DNA of 15,587 nt from Bacteroidetes bacterium 4572_114 (GCA_002254335.1 NIVA01000015.1:1-15587), one strand, 5' to 3'. Shown: positions 8,401 to 13,903, counted from the stretch's first letter. Notes: generated by a model not told the origin, from the sequence alone. Numbers and translations: made by a program.

Positions 8401-8682
8401 AACCACATTTATCTGCGACCGTTCCCCAACCTGTTCTTCAACCTGAAAAAATCCCAAAAACTGATAAACCAAAGTGTCAGTGCGATTTAAGCCTGTAATA
8501 ACATAGGTGCCGTTTACATCGGTGGTTATTCCCCGGTAAGTGTTTTTAACATAGACAGAAACTCCGGGCATTCCAATTCCATCTTCGGAAGAAGTAACTG
8601 TACCGGTGACAGTTAAGTCCTGCGCCGTTCCGGCCAGCGTACCAAGTATAAAAATTATCAATAAAAGTATTTTTCTGTTCAT
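5422..8682 (-). CDS. SusC/RagA-family TonB-dependent transporter
   Basis: This 1086-aa outer-membrane importer forms the barrel of a SusCD complex and is energised by TonB. I place the start at the ATG at 8682, which gives a clean signal peptide (MNRKILLLIIFILGTLAG, cleavage near residue 21). A longer reading from a TTG at 8718 would put a lysine/asparagine-rich tail before the signal and is unlikely. The domains are a carboxypeptidase-regulatory-like beta-sandwich (about 23-97), then EEVVVTALGIKREKREIGY opening the plug (about 103-245, with GVQI, IRG, PLIVVDGVP and LKGPTASALYGSKGANGVV). The beta-barrel runs to the C-terminal GTRSISFGITASF, which ends in the aromatic residue typical of barrel proteins. 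Length and order are normal for the family. The specific glycan cannot be read from the sequence. Confidence 0.95.
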   Translation of the reverse strand: MNRKILLLIIFILGTLAGTAQDLTVTGTVTSSEDGIGMPGVSVYVKNTYRGITTDVNGTYVITGLNRTDTLVYQFLGFFQVEEQVGERSQINVVLVPEAQHLEEVVVTALGIKREKREIGYTTQSFEGSELEKSNAQNVVTALSGRSAGVQISEPDGIEGGTTRIVIRGNNNLTTDNQPLIVVDGVPLENEPGLTNIGRGQDWGSAINNINQADIEDVSILKGPTASALYGSKGANGVVLITTKRGKKQKGVGINYCFNYKILNPYRYRDVQNSYGAGGPLTLSGPAFMEDSSGTYIYPTSTHTNNGPFGKPTSELFGYYGTAASWGPKMEGQMVKWWDGKMRPWSPQPDNIKLYFDNGSTATHNLSFSGGSDLGTIRVSMTRTDHSPIIPNSNYDQTTINLGSNINISSTLKADVAVSYINFNRLNSPNIGESYSSFSKGSLYSWPRSWKGIEEQYYANPDGTRNEWGGNYPFWYISPYTWWEFYNNNTSLARDKLIGSFSLSWNITPWLTAMGRLGIDFTSDHRDTRFNPTDLTGTLDGYYESELSRQKVINNDFLITAHKNNFLDSKLDVKWSLGGTHYQRRYYRTKAKSGKWIDPWLFNSSNFENPEQITYQADNRREAWNDKDINSLFSFLNLGWDNYLFMELTGRNDWSSTLPANNNSYFYPSLSMSFIPTEAFSFKSSLLNFWKLKGSLAIAATDTYPYQLDFVYYSGTFGNSQTSQLDPTIPPLELAPQRAKSYEFGTTLGMFNEHLSLDFTYYHINSDNQILTLPVPTSSGATGIVINNGELENKGFEIILNYVILNKPDLVFETGINFSRNRNYVISLGESSEPLELANIWGLNGPAIAVREGDEYGTIVGYDYVYHENGQPILSDDGTTYKITENRVPIGNASPDFIGGWSMRLIWKGFTLSTLVDTKWGGDIYSGSQVIGLQTGQAPETLLEREGGGLPYTDPDGITRNVGVILPGVYEDGTPNEKVVHYYFKYMPNAGGWGKFISTPGIIENSWVKMREISLTFTVPATVIEKTRIFQTLTLSAVGRNLFYFYSSLPNKINPEGVMGSGNAQGLEWASYPGTRSISFGITASF

Positions 8683-8773
8683 TGCTATGTTTTGGTTTTT
8701 AATTATCTTTTTTTTCAATAACTTACATGAACCCAGTCTATAAAGCCCTTTTTTGCCGCGAAACTTGTCCGTC

Positions 8774-8802
8774 CATACGGATGTCTTTCAGTCATATGGA
8801 TG
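8774..8802. promoter_or_regulatory. Paired direct repeats CATACGGATG / CATATGGATG (copy B)
   Basis: The same two repeats as at 3701-3729 occur here at 8774-8783 and 8793-8802, with the same 9-bp spacer. They lie 92-120 nt upstream of the susC ATG. Complete conservation here, where flanking intergenic bases of the duplication have drifted, suggests selection on this element. Confidence 0.5.
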
Positions 8803-8836
8803 CGCTAATTTATTTTTCTAATTATCACATAATCAC

Positions 8837-8875
8837 GTGTTTGAAAATAATAAAATTTCGCTAATTTTCAAAAAC
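8837..8875. promoter_or_regulatory. 12-bp inverted repeat overlapping the lacI stop codon
   Basis: GTGTTTGAAAAT (8837-8848) and ATTTTCAAAAAC (8864-8875) are complementary at 11 of 12 positions around a 15-nt spacer that contains the lacI stop. A weaker version of the pair survives in copy A near 3765-3803. It could be a weak AT-rich terminator for lacI or a protein-binding dyad. It lacks the GC-rich stem of a strong intrinsic terminator. Confidence 0.35.
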
Positions 8876-9931
8876 TTCGTTTTTAGACCGGATTCTTACA
8901 TGATTAATAAATGCACCGCACGACCTGCGTTCGATTAATTTTACGGGCAACACAATTTGCTTCCGGTTTCCATTTGAATTATCATTGATGTTTTCGAGGA
9001 GGATGTTAAATGCGGTTTCGCCGATATTTTCTACAGGTTGGGCAATGGAAGTAATTGTTGGATAACTGAACCTGAACAAGTCAATGTCGTCGAAACTAAT
9101 TAGTGCTACATCATGGGGGATACGGATATTCATTTCGTTGAGGCATTCAAGGCAGGCCACCGCAATCCTGTTGTTTGACGAAAAAATAGCATTGATGGAC
9201 TGGGGCGGTTGCAACAATTCTATCAATACTTTGCGGACATCATCCAGTACAATGTTATAATTAACATCGCGGATTAGCTTTGAATTGACCCGGATATTGT
9301 ATTTTTTTAGTGCTGCCCTGTAACCGGTTTCCCTGTCGTTGATCGTTTTGAGGTGTCCGGGCAAAATCCTTAAAAACCCAATTTTTTTGTACCCATTGTT
9401 TATCAGGTGTTCTGTTGCCATAAATGCCCCGCTGTAATTGTCCACGCCAACATAGTGCGCTGATATTTTAGGAAGCTGCCTGTCGATAAGTACAAATGGA
9501 AAATTCTCTTTTTTCAGTCGGAGAAATTCATGCGCATTGTCCTGCGATGTTGAAATAATTAACCCATCAACCTGGCGTACCCTGAGCATTTCTATCAGTT
9601 CAATTTCTTTTTGTGGATCCTCATCGGAGCTGCAAAATATGAGATTGTAGCCGTGCCGGTGAGCTACTTCTTCAATCCTTTTGGCGATTTTTGAATAAAA
9701 TTTATTTGAAATATCAGCCACAATAAGGCCGATGGTTTTTGAGGAACCGAGCCGTAGCCCACGCGCAAGTAAATTGGGTTTGTAATTTAACTCCCTGGCT
9801 TTTTCGACAACCCTTTTTTGGGTATCGGCATTGATGCCCTTTGTGTTGCCATGGCCGTTTAAAACCAGAGAAACCAATGTTTTGGAAACATTCAAACTTT
9901 TGGCAATATCGTTGAGGGATGTTTTTTTCAT
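8861..9931 (-). CDS. LacI-family transcriptional regulator
   Basis: This 356-aa DNA-binding regulator has an N-terminal LacI helix-turn-helix (SLNDIAKSLNVSKTLVSLVLNG, about 5-26) and a hinge region (YKPNLLARGLRLGSS, 50-64). A periplasmic-binding-protein-like sensor domain follows (about 65-340), with IGLIVADISNKFYSKIAKRIEE, VDGLIISTSQ, VGVDNYSGAFMATEHL and the C-terminal LIERRSCG. LacI regulators respond to a sugar or sugar-derived ligand and usually repress neighbouring catabolic genes; the ligand is not visible here. The gene lies directly upstream of susC on the same strand. The last eight residues (SKNEVFEN) fall in the segment duplicated behind susD, so this C-terminal tail may be dispensable or secondarily acquired. 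The ATG at 9931 gives the standard N-terminus. Confidence 0.94.
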   Translation of the reverse strand: MKKTSLNDIAKSLNVSKTLVSLVLNGHGNTKGINADTQKRVVEKARELNYKPNLLARGLRLGSSKTIGLIVADISNKFYSKIAKRIEEVAHRHGYNLIFCSSDEDPQKEIELIEMLRVRQVDGLIISTSQDNAHEFLRLKKENFPFVLIDRQLPKISAHYVGVDNYSGAFMATEHLINNGYKKIGFLRILPGHLKTINDRETGYRAALKKYNIRVNSKLIRDVNYNIVLDDVRKVLIELLQPPQSINAIFSSNNRIAVACLECLNEMNIRIPHDVALISFDDIDLFRFSYPTITSIAQPVENIGETAFNILLENINDNSNGNRKQIVLPVKLIERRSCGAFINHVRIRSKNEVFEN

Positions 9932-9947
9932 TATTGTTGAAAATTAC

Positions 9948-9961
9948 CTAAAACGATTTAG
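9948..9961. promoter_or_regulatory. Candidate LacI-type operator dyad upstream of lacI
   Basis: CTAAAACGATTTAG is symmetric at 12 of 14 positions around a central CG, the usual shape of LacI-family operators. It lies 16 bp upstream of the lacI start codon, where binding would block the gene's own expression. This is a pattern match only; the same sequence is not seen ahead of susC. Confidence 0.35.
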
Positions 9962-10115
9962 ATTTATTTATTAGTCATTAAAAGTTTAAAATCAAATAGA
10001 TAGCAAATCCGATGTCATAAAGGATGGCAAATGTAAATAGGATTATTGGTCAATGATTAAGTTTTATGAAATAATTATTAACAATTATGTTGATTACATG
10101 TAATTTAGAACCTTT

Positions 10116-10123
10116 AAACGTTT
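10116..10123. promoter_or_regulatory. AAACGTTT palindrome in the divergent region
   Basis: This perfect 8-bp palindrome with a central CG resembles the core of many LacI-family operators. It lies just upstream of the putative -33 region of the miaB promoter. The symmetry does not extend well beyond the octamer, so it may be chance in AT-rich DNA. Confidence 0.25.
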
Positions 10124-10153
10124 TATGTTTTTTCAGTAAGAATCCTGAAATAT

Positions 10154-10161
10154 TATCTTTG
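10154..10161 (+). promoter_or_regulatory. Bacteroidota -7 promoter element for miaB
   Basis: TATCTTTG matches the Bacteroidota primary-sigma -7 consensus TAnnTTTG exactly. A T-rich stretch (about 10126-10133) lies about 20 nt upstream, where the weak -33 TTG-type element is expected. Transcription would start near 10168, leaving a leader of about 35 nt before the ATG at 10204. Confidence 0.6.
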
Positions 10162-10203
10162 TGGCATGTTAAATTATGGAGTTAAAATAGAAGAATAATT
10201 AAT

Positions 10204-11547
10204 ATGAAATATCATCTCATTACACTGGGGTGCCAAATGAATATGTCGGACAGCGAGCGGGTTAGGACAATCATCGAAACCCAGACCGGCTACCAGTGGA
10301 CAGACAATGAAGACGAAGCAAATATGGTTGGCATCCTGGCCTGTTCGGTCAGGCAAAAGGCCATCGACAAGGTTTATTCCCGCATCCAAAAATGGAACAA
10401 ATGGAAGAATAAAAAAAGCTTGCTCACTTTTATATCCGGCTGTATTTTGCCCAACGACCTTGAAAAGTTTTTAAAGCTTTTCGATATTGTTTTCAGGATG
10501 AGTGAACTGGAAAAACTTCCAGAAATAATCAGGCAATACGGTATAGTTACACCGGCATCCTTGCAAGTGGATTTTAAGGCAATGCCCGAAAACGAAAGCA
10601 TCAACAGCTTTTGGAAGGTTGCGCCGCTATACAGTTCCGATTTCGAGGCTTTCGTCCCCATACAAAATGGCTGCGACAAATTCTGTACGTTTTGTGCCGT
10701 TCCCTATACCCGTGGCAGGGAGGTGTCGCGGCTTTCGGCAGAGATAGTTGGAGAGGTGCAACGCCTGATTGGACAAGGTTATAAATCCATCACGTTGTTG
10801 GGGCAAAATGTTAATTCGTATGGGTTGGATAAAAAAGGGGATGAGGTAAGTTTCCCAGGACTGTTAAGAAGGATTGGTGAAATGGGGAAGGCCCTCAACC
10901 AGGAATTTTGGGTTTATTTTACCTCACCGCACCCACGGGACATGACCGAAGATGTGATTGAAACCGTTTCGCAATACGATTGCCTGGCCGGGCAAATCCA
11001 TATCCCAATCCAGTCGGGGGATGATGAAGTACTGAGGAGGATGAACCGCAAACACAATGTGGAGACCTATCGTAAGATTATCCATTCCATCAGGAAACAC
11101 CTGCCGCAAGCCACTATTTTTACGGATATAATTGTTGGGTTCACCGGCGAAACGGACGAGCAATTTGAAAATACCCGCAAAGCCCTGAAGGAGTTTAATT
11201 ACAACATGGCTTATATTGCGCAATATTCACCACGCCCCGGGGCAACCAGCTCACGTTGGGCCGACGACATATCACGGGAAGTAAAAAAAACACGCTACCA
11301 TCAATTAAGCAACGACCTGCGAAAATGCTCTTCGGTACATAACCGAAATATGATAGGTAAAACTTACAGGGTTTTAGTTACCGGCCACGACCGGAAAGAG
11401 GGATATTTATCTGCCCTTACCGAAGGGAAGATTGTATGCCGGTTTGCATCGGATGATAAACAATTGATAGGGAAGTTTGCGGATTTGGAAATTACATCTT
11501 CGACAGATTTTTCGGTTGAGGGGAGGTTGGTTGAAGTTGGGGGATGA
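10204..11547 (+). CDS. miaB: MiaB-type tRNA A37 methylthiotransferase (radical SAM)
   Basis: This 447-aa enzyme is expected to add a methylthio group to C2 of i6A37 in tRNA, using two [4Fe-4S] clusters and SAM. The N-terminal UPF0004 domain supplies Cys10 (ITLGCQMN), Cys47 (ILACSVRQ) and Cys80 (FISGCILP). The radical-SAM motif is CDKFCTFC with Cys157, Cys161 and Cys164, followed by TRGREVSR and the strand LLGQNVNSYG. A TRAM-like C-terminal domain occupies about 375-445. The N-terminal text (ACSVRQKAIDKV instead of the usual NTCSIRxxAExKV, then SGCILPNDLEKF) resembles a MiaB subgroup I associate with candidate-phylum bacteria rather than the standard Bacteroidota enzyme. That resemblance is from memory. 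The TGA stop overlaps the first base of a 33-nt palindrome. Confidence 0.88.
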   Translation: MKYHLITLGCQMNMSDSERVRTIIETQTGYQWTDNEDEANMVGILACSVRQKAIDKVYSRIQKWNKWKNKKSLLTFISGCILPNDLEKFLKLFDIVFRMSELEKLPEIIRQYGIVTPASLQVDFKAMPENESINSFWKVAPLYSSDFEAFVPIQNGCDKFCTFCAVPYTRGREVSRLSAEIVGEVQRLIGQGYKSITLLGQNVNSYGLDKKGDEVSFPGLLRRIGEMGKALNQEFWVYFTSPHPRDMTEDVIETVSQYDCLAGQIHIPIQSGDDEVLRRMNRKHNVETYRKIIHSIRKHLPQATIFTDIIVGFTGETDEQFENTRKALKEFNYNMAYIAQYSPRPGATSSRWADDISREVKKTRYHQLSNDLRKCSSVHNRNMIGKTYRVLVTGHDRKEGYLSALTEGKIVCRFASDDKQLIGKFADLEITSSTDFSVEGRLVEVGG

Positions 11548-11579
11548 AACCTAACAGGTCTCCAAGACCTGTTAGGTTT
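11547..11579. repeat. 33-nt palindrome P1 (RAYT-associated)
   Basis: Arms AAACCTAACAGGTCT and AGACCTGTTAGGTTT (15 bp, perfect) enclose the loop CCA. It begins on the last base of the miaB stop codon and is followed by TTC, so it can act as a terminator-like hairpin for miaB. It belongs to a five-member set around the RAYT gene. Confidence 0.9.
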
Positions 11580-11592
11580 TTCACTGGGGATG

Positions 11593-11625
11593 AAACCTAA
11601 CAGGTTTTTAAAACCTGTTAGGTTT
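11593..11625. repeat. 33-nt palindrome P2 (RAYT-associated)
   Basis: Arms AAACCTAACAGGTTTT and AAAACCTGTTAGGTTT (16 bp, perfect) flank a single central T. It is the second type in the set, matching P5. Confidence 0.9.
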
Positions 11626-11634
11626 TGTAGAAAT

Positions 11635-11670
11635 ATGACAACGAAAAAAGTATCATTTATAACGTATTAA
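11635..11670 (+). pseudogene. Degenerate 11-codon copy of the mtaB start
   Basis: The ATG at 11635 opens a short frame reading MTTKKVSFITY and ending in TAA. mtaB itself begins MTMKKIAFKTL in exactly the same context after P5. DNA similarity is high through the poly-A run and then becomes patchy, which fits a decaying duplicate that is no longer under selection. The second in-frame ATG of mtaB is ACG here. It is too short for statistics on its own; the matching leader makes the homology credible. Confidence 0.6.
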
Positions 11671-11701
11671 ACCTAACAGGTCTCCAAGACCTGTTAGGTT
11701 T
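11669..11701. repeat. 33-nt palindrome P3 (immediately upstream of RAYT)
   Basis: It is identical in sequence to P1, with 15-bp arms and loop CCA. It ends 19 nt before the RAYT ATG and, with P4, brackets the transposase gene, as REP/BIME-type palindromes do around RAYT genes. The short text TAACGTAT precedes both P3 and P4. Confidence 0.9.
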
Positions 11702-11720
11702 TTCCTCAAAACCCAATATT

Positions 11721-12317
11721 ATGGCAGAAGTATTTGAACCAGGTTTTTTTTATCACGTTTACAATCGAGGAAACAACCAGGAGAATATCTTTATTGAAGA
11801 AAGAAATTACCCCTACTTTCTTGATTTGGTTTCAAAACATCTCACTCCTGTCGCAGAAATCTATTGTTACTGTTTGTTGAAAAATCATTTTCATTTCCTT
11901 TTGAGAATTAAAGACTTTGAGGATTTGCCAGACAAATTGATTTCCGAAAAAAACCGGTTACATCAACCGTTTTCAAATCTTTTTAATGCTTATACAAAAG
12001 CTATTAACAAGGCTTTTAATCGTACAGGAAGCCTTTTTCAGGAGCATTTAGATAGAATTAGGGTTACAGATGAATCATATTTGAAACACCTAATTGCTTA
12101 TGTTCACCTAAATCCTGTTAAGCACGGATTTACAGATAATTTTAAAAACTATCAACACTCTTCTTTTAAATCGATTCTCTCTTCAAAACCAACGAAATTG
12201 AAAAGGGAAGAAGTAATTTCATTTTTCGATGATATTGAAAATTTCGTTTATTGGCATGATTTTAAGAAAATTAGGTTAGATGGAATAATAGGGGAAATTG
12301 AAAAGTTTGATTATTAA
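11721..12317 (+). CDS. REP-associated tyrosine transposase (RAYT, Y1_Tnp family)
   Basis: This 198-aa single-strand DNA transposase of the IS200/RAYT type carries the N-terminal FYHVYNRGNNQENIF (10-24), which is characteristic of RAYTs. The HUH-like metal-binding motif is LLKNHFHFLL with His56 and His58. The probable catalytic Tyr91 lies in FNAYTKAINKAFNRTGSLFQ (88-107). The C-terminal YLKHLIAYVHLNPVKHGF (120-137) is also typical. All catalytic residues are present and length is normal, so it may be active. RAYTs are linked to mobilisation of REP palindromes. Five matching palindromes surround this gene, P3 immediately before it and P4 ten bases after its stop. No convincing Shine-Dalgarno is seen. 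Confidence 0.93.
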   Translation: MAEVFEPGFFYHVYNRGNNQENIFIEERNYPYFLDLVSKHLTPVAEIYCYCLLKNHFHFLLRIKDFEDLPDKLISEKNRLHQPFSNLFNAYTKAINKAFNRTGSLFQEHLDRIRVTDESYLKHLIAYVHLNPVKHGFTDNFKNYQHSSFKSILSSKPTKLKREEVISFFDDIENFVYWHDFKKIRLDGIIGEIEKFDY

Positions 12318-12326
12318 CGTATAATT

Positions 12327-12359
12327 AAACCTAACAGGTCTCGAAGACCTGTTAGGTTT
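12327..12359. repeat. 33-nt palindrome P4 (immediately downstream of RAYT)
   Basis: It has the same 15-bp arms as P1 and P3, with loop CGA. It starts 9 nt after the RAYT stop codon and could terminate the RAYT transcript. Confidence 0.9.
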
Positions 12360-12372
12360 TTCACTGGAGATG

Positions 12373-12405
12373 AAACCTAACAGGTTTCTAAAACCTGTTA
12401 GGTTT
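12373..12405. repeat. 33-nt palindrome P5 just upstream of mtaB start
   Basis: Arms AAACCTAACAGGTTT and AAACCTGTTAGGTTT (15 bp) flank CTA. It ends 10 nt before the mtaB ATG, so the hairpin would occupy the region where the ribosome binds and could lower mtaB translation. Confidence 0.9.
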
Positions 12406-12415
12406 TTGTAGAAAT

Positions 12416-13705
12416 ATGACAATGAAAAAAATAGCATTCAAAACATTAGGCTGCAGATTAAACCAATACGAAACCGATGCCCTGGCATCGCAGTTTGCCA
12501 AAAATGGTTATGAGGTGGTCGATTTTAACCAGCCGGCAGATGTGGTGGTGGTTAACACATGCACTGTTACAAACCAGAGCGATAGCAAATCGAACCAAAC
12601 AATAAAACAAGCTGCAAAAAAGCACAAGGATGCCATGTTGGTGGTAACAGGCTGCATGGTGAACAACCATCGCGAAAAGCTGGAAAGCAACCGGCAGAAT
12701 GTAACCTGGTTTGTGGACAATGCCCACAAAAGTTCAATTTTCTCGTTGGTTGACGGACATTATAAGGGTGAGGTCCTGCACCCCGAAAATGTTAACACCA
12801 ATCTGTTTAACTATGAAGCGGCAAAAGATACTTTTCATACCCGTAGCTGGGTGAAGATACAGGATGGTTGTAATAATTTCTGTACGTTCTGCATCATCCC
12901 AAAAGTGCGCGGACGGGCCATAAGCCGGCCGGTTAACGAGGTGCTTGAAAACATCGGGCAGGTGGTTGGGTTTGGGTATAAGGAGATTGTGCTGACGGGG
13001 GTAAATATCGGGCGGTATGATCATGAAGGTAACAGTTTTGAAGATCTTGTAGAAAAAATCCTTGAATTGCCGGGCGATTTCCGGTTGCGCATCGGGTCGA
13101 TTGAGCCGGAATGGTTTGGTGATAAATTATTTGAACTTTTTTCTCATCCAAAACTTACGCCCCATCTGCACATGTGCCTGCAAAGTGGTTCGGACAGGAT
13201 ATTATTGGCGATGCGCAGAATATATACTATTGGCAGTTTTAGGCAAATTGTTGAAAAACTCAGGGGCAGGTACCCCGGTTTTAATTTTACCACCGATATC
13301 ATCGTGGGTTTTCCGGGAGAGACAGAAACGGATTTTCAGCAAAGCATCCAGCTTGTGCGGGATATGGGGTTTGGGCATATCCATACCTTTAAATATTCTA
13401 TACGCAAAGGGACACGTGCCGAACGAATGCCTGATCATATCCCTGAAAAAGTTAAGACTGGCCGAAGTGAAGTGATACGCCAGCTTGCCGATGAGGAGAA
13501 ACGTAAATACCGTTCATCAATGATTGGCAGGGGGCAAACTGTGTTGGTAGAAAAGATTGTAAATGGCATTGCCCGGGGATATGGCGAACATTATGTGCCT
13601 GTGAAGTTTCCGGCCCAAAACTCTATTGAAAATGAATTTGTTAAAGTGAAACTTGTTGGATTGGAAGAGGGGGAGGATCCGTTTTTGGTTGGGGAAGTTA
13701 TTTGA
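12416..13705 (+). CDS. mtaB: MtaB-type tRNA t6A37 methylthiotransferase (radical SAM)
   Basis: This 429-aa enzyme is expected to convert t6A37 to ms2t6A37 in tRNA. The N-terminal cluster-binding cysteines are Cys13 (KTLGCRLNQYETD), Cys49 (VVNTCTVTNQSD) and Cys80 (VTGCMV). The radical-SAM motif is CNNFCTFC with Cys152, Cys156 and Cys159, then IIPKVRGRAISR and LTGVNIGRY. A TRAM-like C-terminal domain covers about 365-428. LGCRLNQYE and NTCTVTNQSD are diagnostic of the MtaB branch against MiaB and RimO. The start could be the ATG at 12416 or 12422; the latter gives the usual MKKIAFKTLGC. Before the RAYT insertion this gene probably followed miaB closely, giving a tRNA-modification pair. Confidence 0.92.
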   Translation: MTMKKIAFKTLGCRLNQYETDALASQFAKNGYEVVDFNQPADVVVVNTCTVTNQSDSKSNQTIKQAAKKHKDAMLVVTGCMVNNHREKLESNRQNVTWFVDNAHKSSIFSLVDGHYKGEVLHPENVNTNLFNYEAAKDTFHTRSWVKIQDGCNNFCTFCIIPKVRGRAISRPVNEVLENIGQVVGFGYKEIVLTGVNIGRYDHEGNSFEDLVEKILELPGDFRLRIGSIEPEWFGDKLFELFSHPKLTPHLHMCLQSGSDRILLAMRRIYTIGSFRQIVEKLRGRYPGFNFTTDIIVGFPGETETDFQQSIQLVRDMGFGHIHTFKYSIRKGTRAERMPDHIPEKVKTGRSEVIRQLADEEKRKYRSSMIGRGQTVLVEKIVNGIARGYGEHYVPVKFPAQNSIENEFVKVKLVGLEEGEDPFLVGEVI

Positions 13706-13716
13706 GTTCAAAGTTT

Positions 13717-13785
13717 TAGGTTTCAGGTTTCAGGTTTTAAGTTGCGCTCGGCTTCCTTCACCTGACACCCGGCATCCGACACCCG
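13717..13785. repeat. Low-complexity intergenic repeats downstream of mtaB
   Basis: Tandem AGGTTTC units occupy 13717-13738, and GACACCCG occurs twice (13764-13771 and 13778-13785) 14 bp apart. Simple repeats of this kind are seen in Bacteroidota intergenic DNA, but I cannot name a family. There is no coding content. Confidence 0.5.
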
Positions 13786-13903
13786 TCCTTTGCAGGTTTC
13801 TGGTTATGCCGTGCATCCTTGGCTTTGTGCTTTTTTTTGGTGATACTGAAATCGAAAATTGTTGGTTTGACGGCATAGCTGTTCGATATTCAGTCAGTTA
13901 GTT

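Larger units (their letters stand above)
8735..8887 (-). repeat. Duplicated lacI-end/susC-leader segment, copy B (leader of susC)
   Basis: This is the counterpart of 3662-3813. It covers the last eight codons and stop of lacI (8861-8887) and most of the lacI-susC intergenic DNA, ending 52 nt before the susC ATG. The shared 49-nt identical block is 8761-8809. Because copy B contains the end of an intact gene, copy A is more simply explained as derived from copy B. I found no clean TAnnTTTG promoter box in either leader. The conserved text TAGACT just downstream of the identical block (minus strand) is the best candidate for part of a -7 element. Confidence 0.85.
9932..10203. promoter_or_regulatory. 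Divergent lacI / miaB promoter region
   Basis: This AT-rich 272-bp gap separates lacI (minus) from the miaB-like gene (plus) and must hold both promoters. A Bacteroidota-type element for the plus strand is visible at 10154-10161. Two CG-centred dyads that could be LacI-type operators lie at 9948-9961 and 10116-10123. For the lacI direction I found only weak TATTTG-like text and no convincing box. Confidence 0.6.
11547..11649 (+). repeat. Left copy of duplicated mtaB leader (P1-P2-tail)
   Basis: These 103 nt match 12327-12430 with four substitutions and one 1-nt indel. The unit is palindrome P1, a 13-nt linker TTCACTGGGGATG, palindrome P2 and the tail TGTAGAAATATGACAACG. The right copy is the true leader and start of mtaB, so this one looks like a duplicate left behind on the other side of the RAYT gene. 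Confidence 0.85.
11669..12359 (+). mobile_element. RAYT element bracketed by palindromes P3 and P4
   Basis: A Y1/HUH transposase gene sits between two nearly identical 33-nt palindromes, and the whole lies between two related housekeeping genes. Element ends cannot be fixed from one sequence. P3 to P4 is the minimal unit, and the duplicated leader (11547-11649 and 12327-12430) could belong to a larger one. The coding part is visibly more AT-rich than miaB and mtaB, consistent with transfer. Confidence 0.6.
12327..12430 (+). repeat. Right copy of duplicated mtaB leader (P4-P5-tail)
   Basis: This is the functional counterpart of 11547-11649: P4, linker TTCACTGGAGATG, P5, and the tail leading into the mtaB start codon. 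The near identity of the two copies, including non-palindromic linker and tail bases, cannot be explained by independent palindrome insertion alone. Confidence 0.85.

Noticed and set aside
8683..8718. N-terminal extension of SusC from a TTG codon at 8718
   Set aside because: It would place a 12-residue Lys/Asn-rich tail before a normal signal peptide. The ATG at 8682 gives a standard N-terminus.
11547..12405. Five near-identical 33-nt repeats that might suggest a CRISPR array
   Set aside because: Each unit is a full palindrome, spacing is irregular (13 nt, 43 nt, then a whole gene), linkers are themselves duplicated, and there are no cas genes. A RAYT gene between the repeats explains them better.
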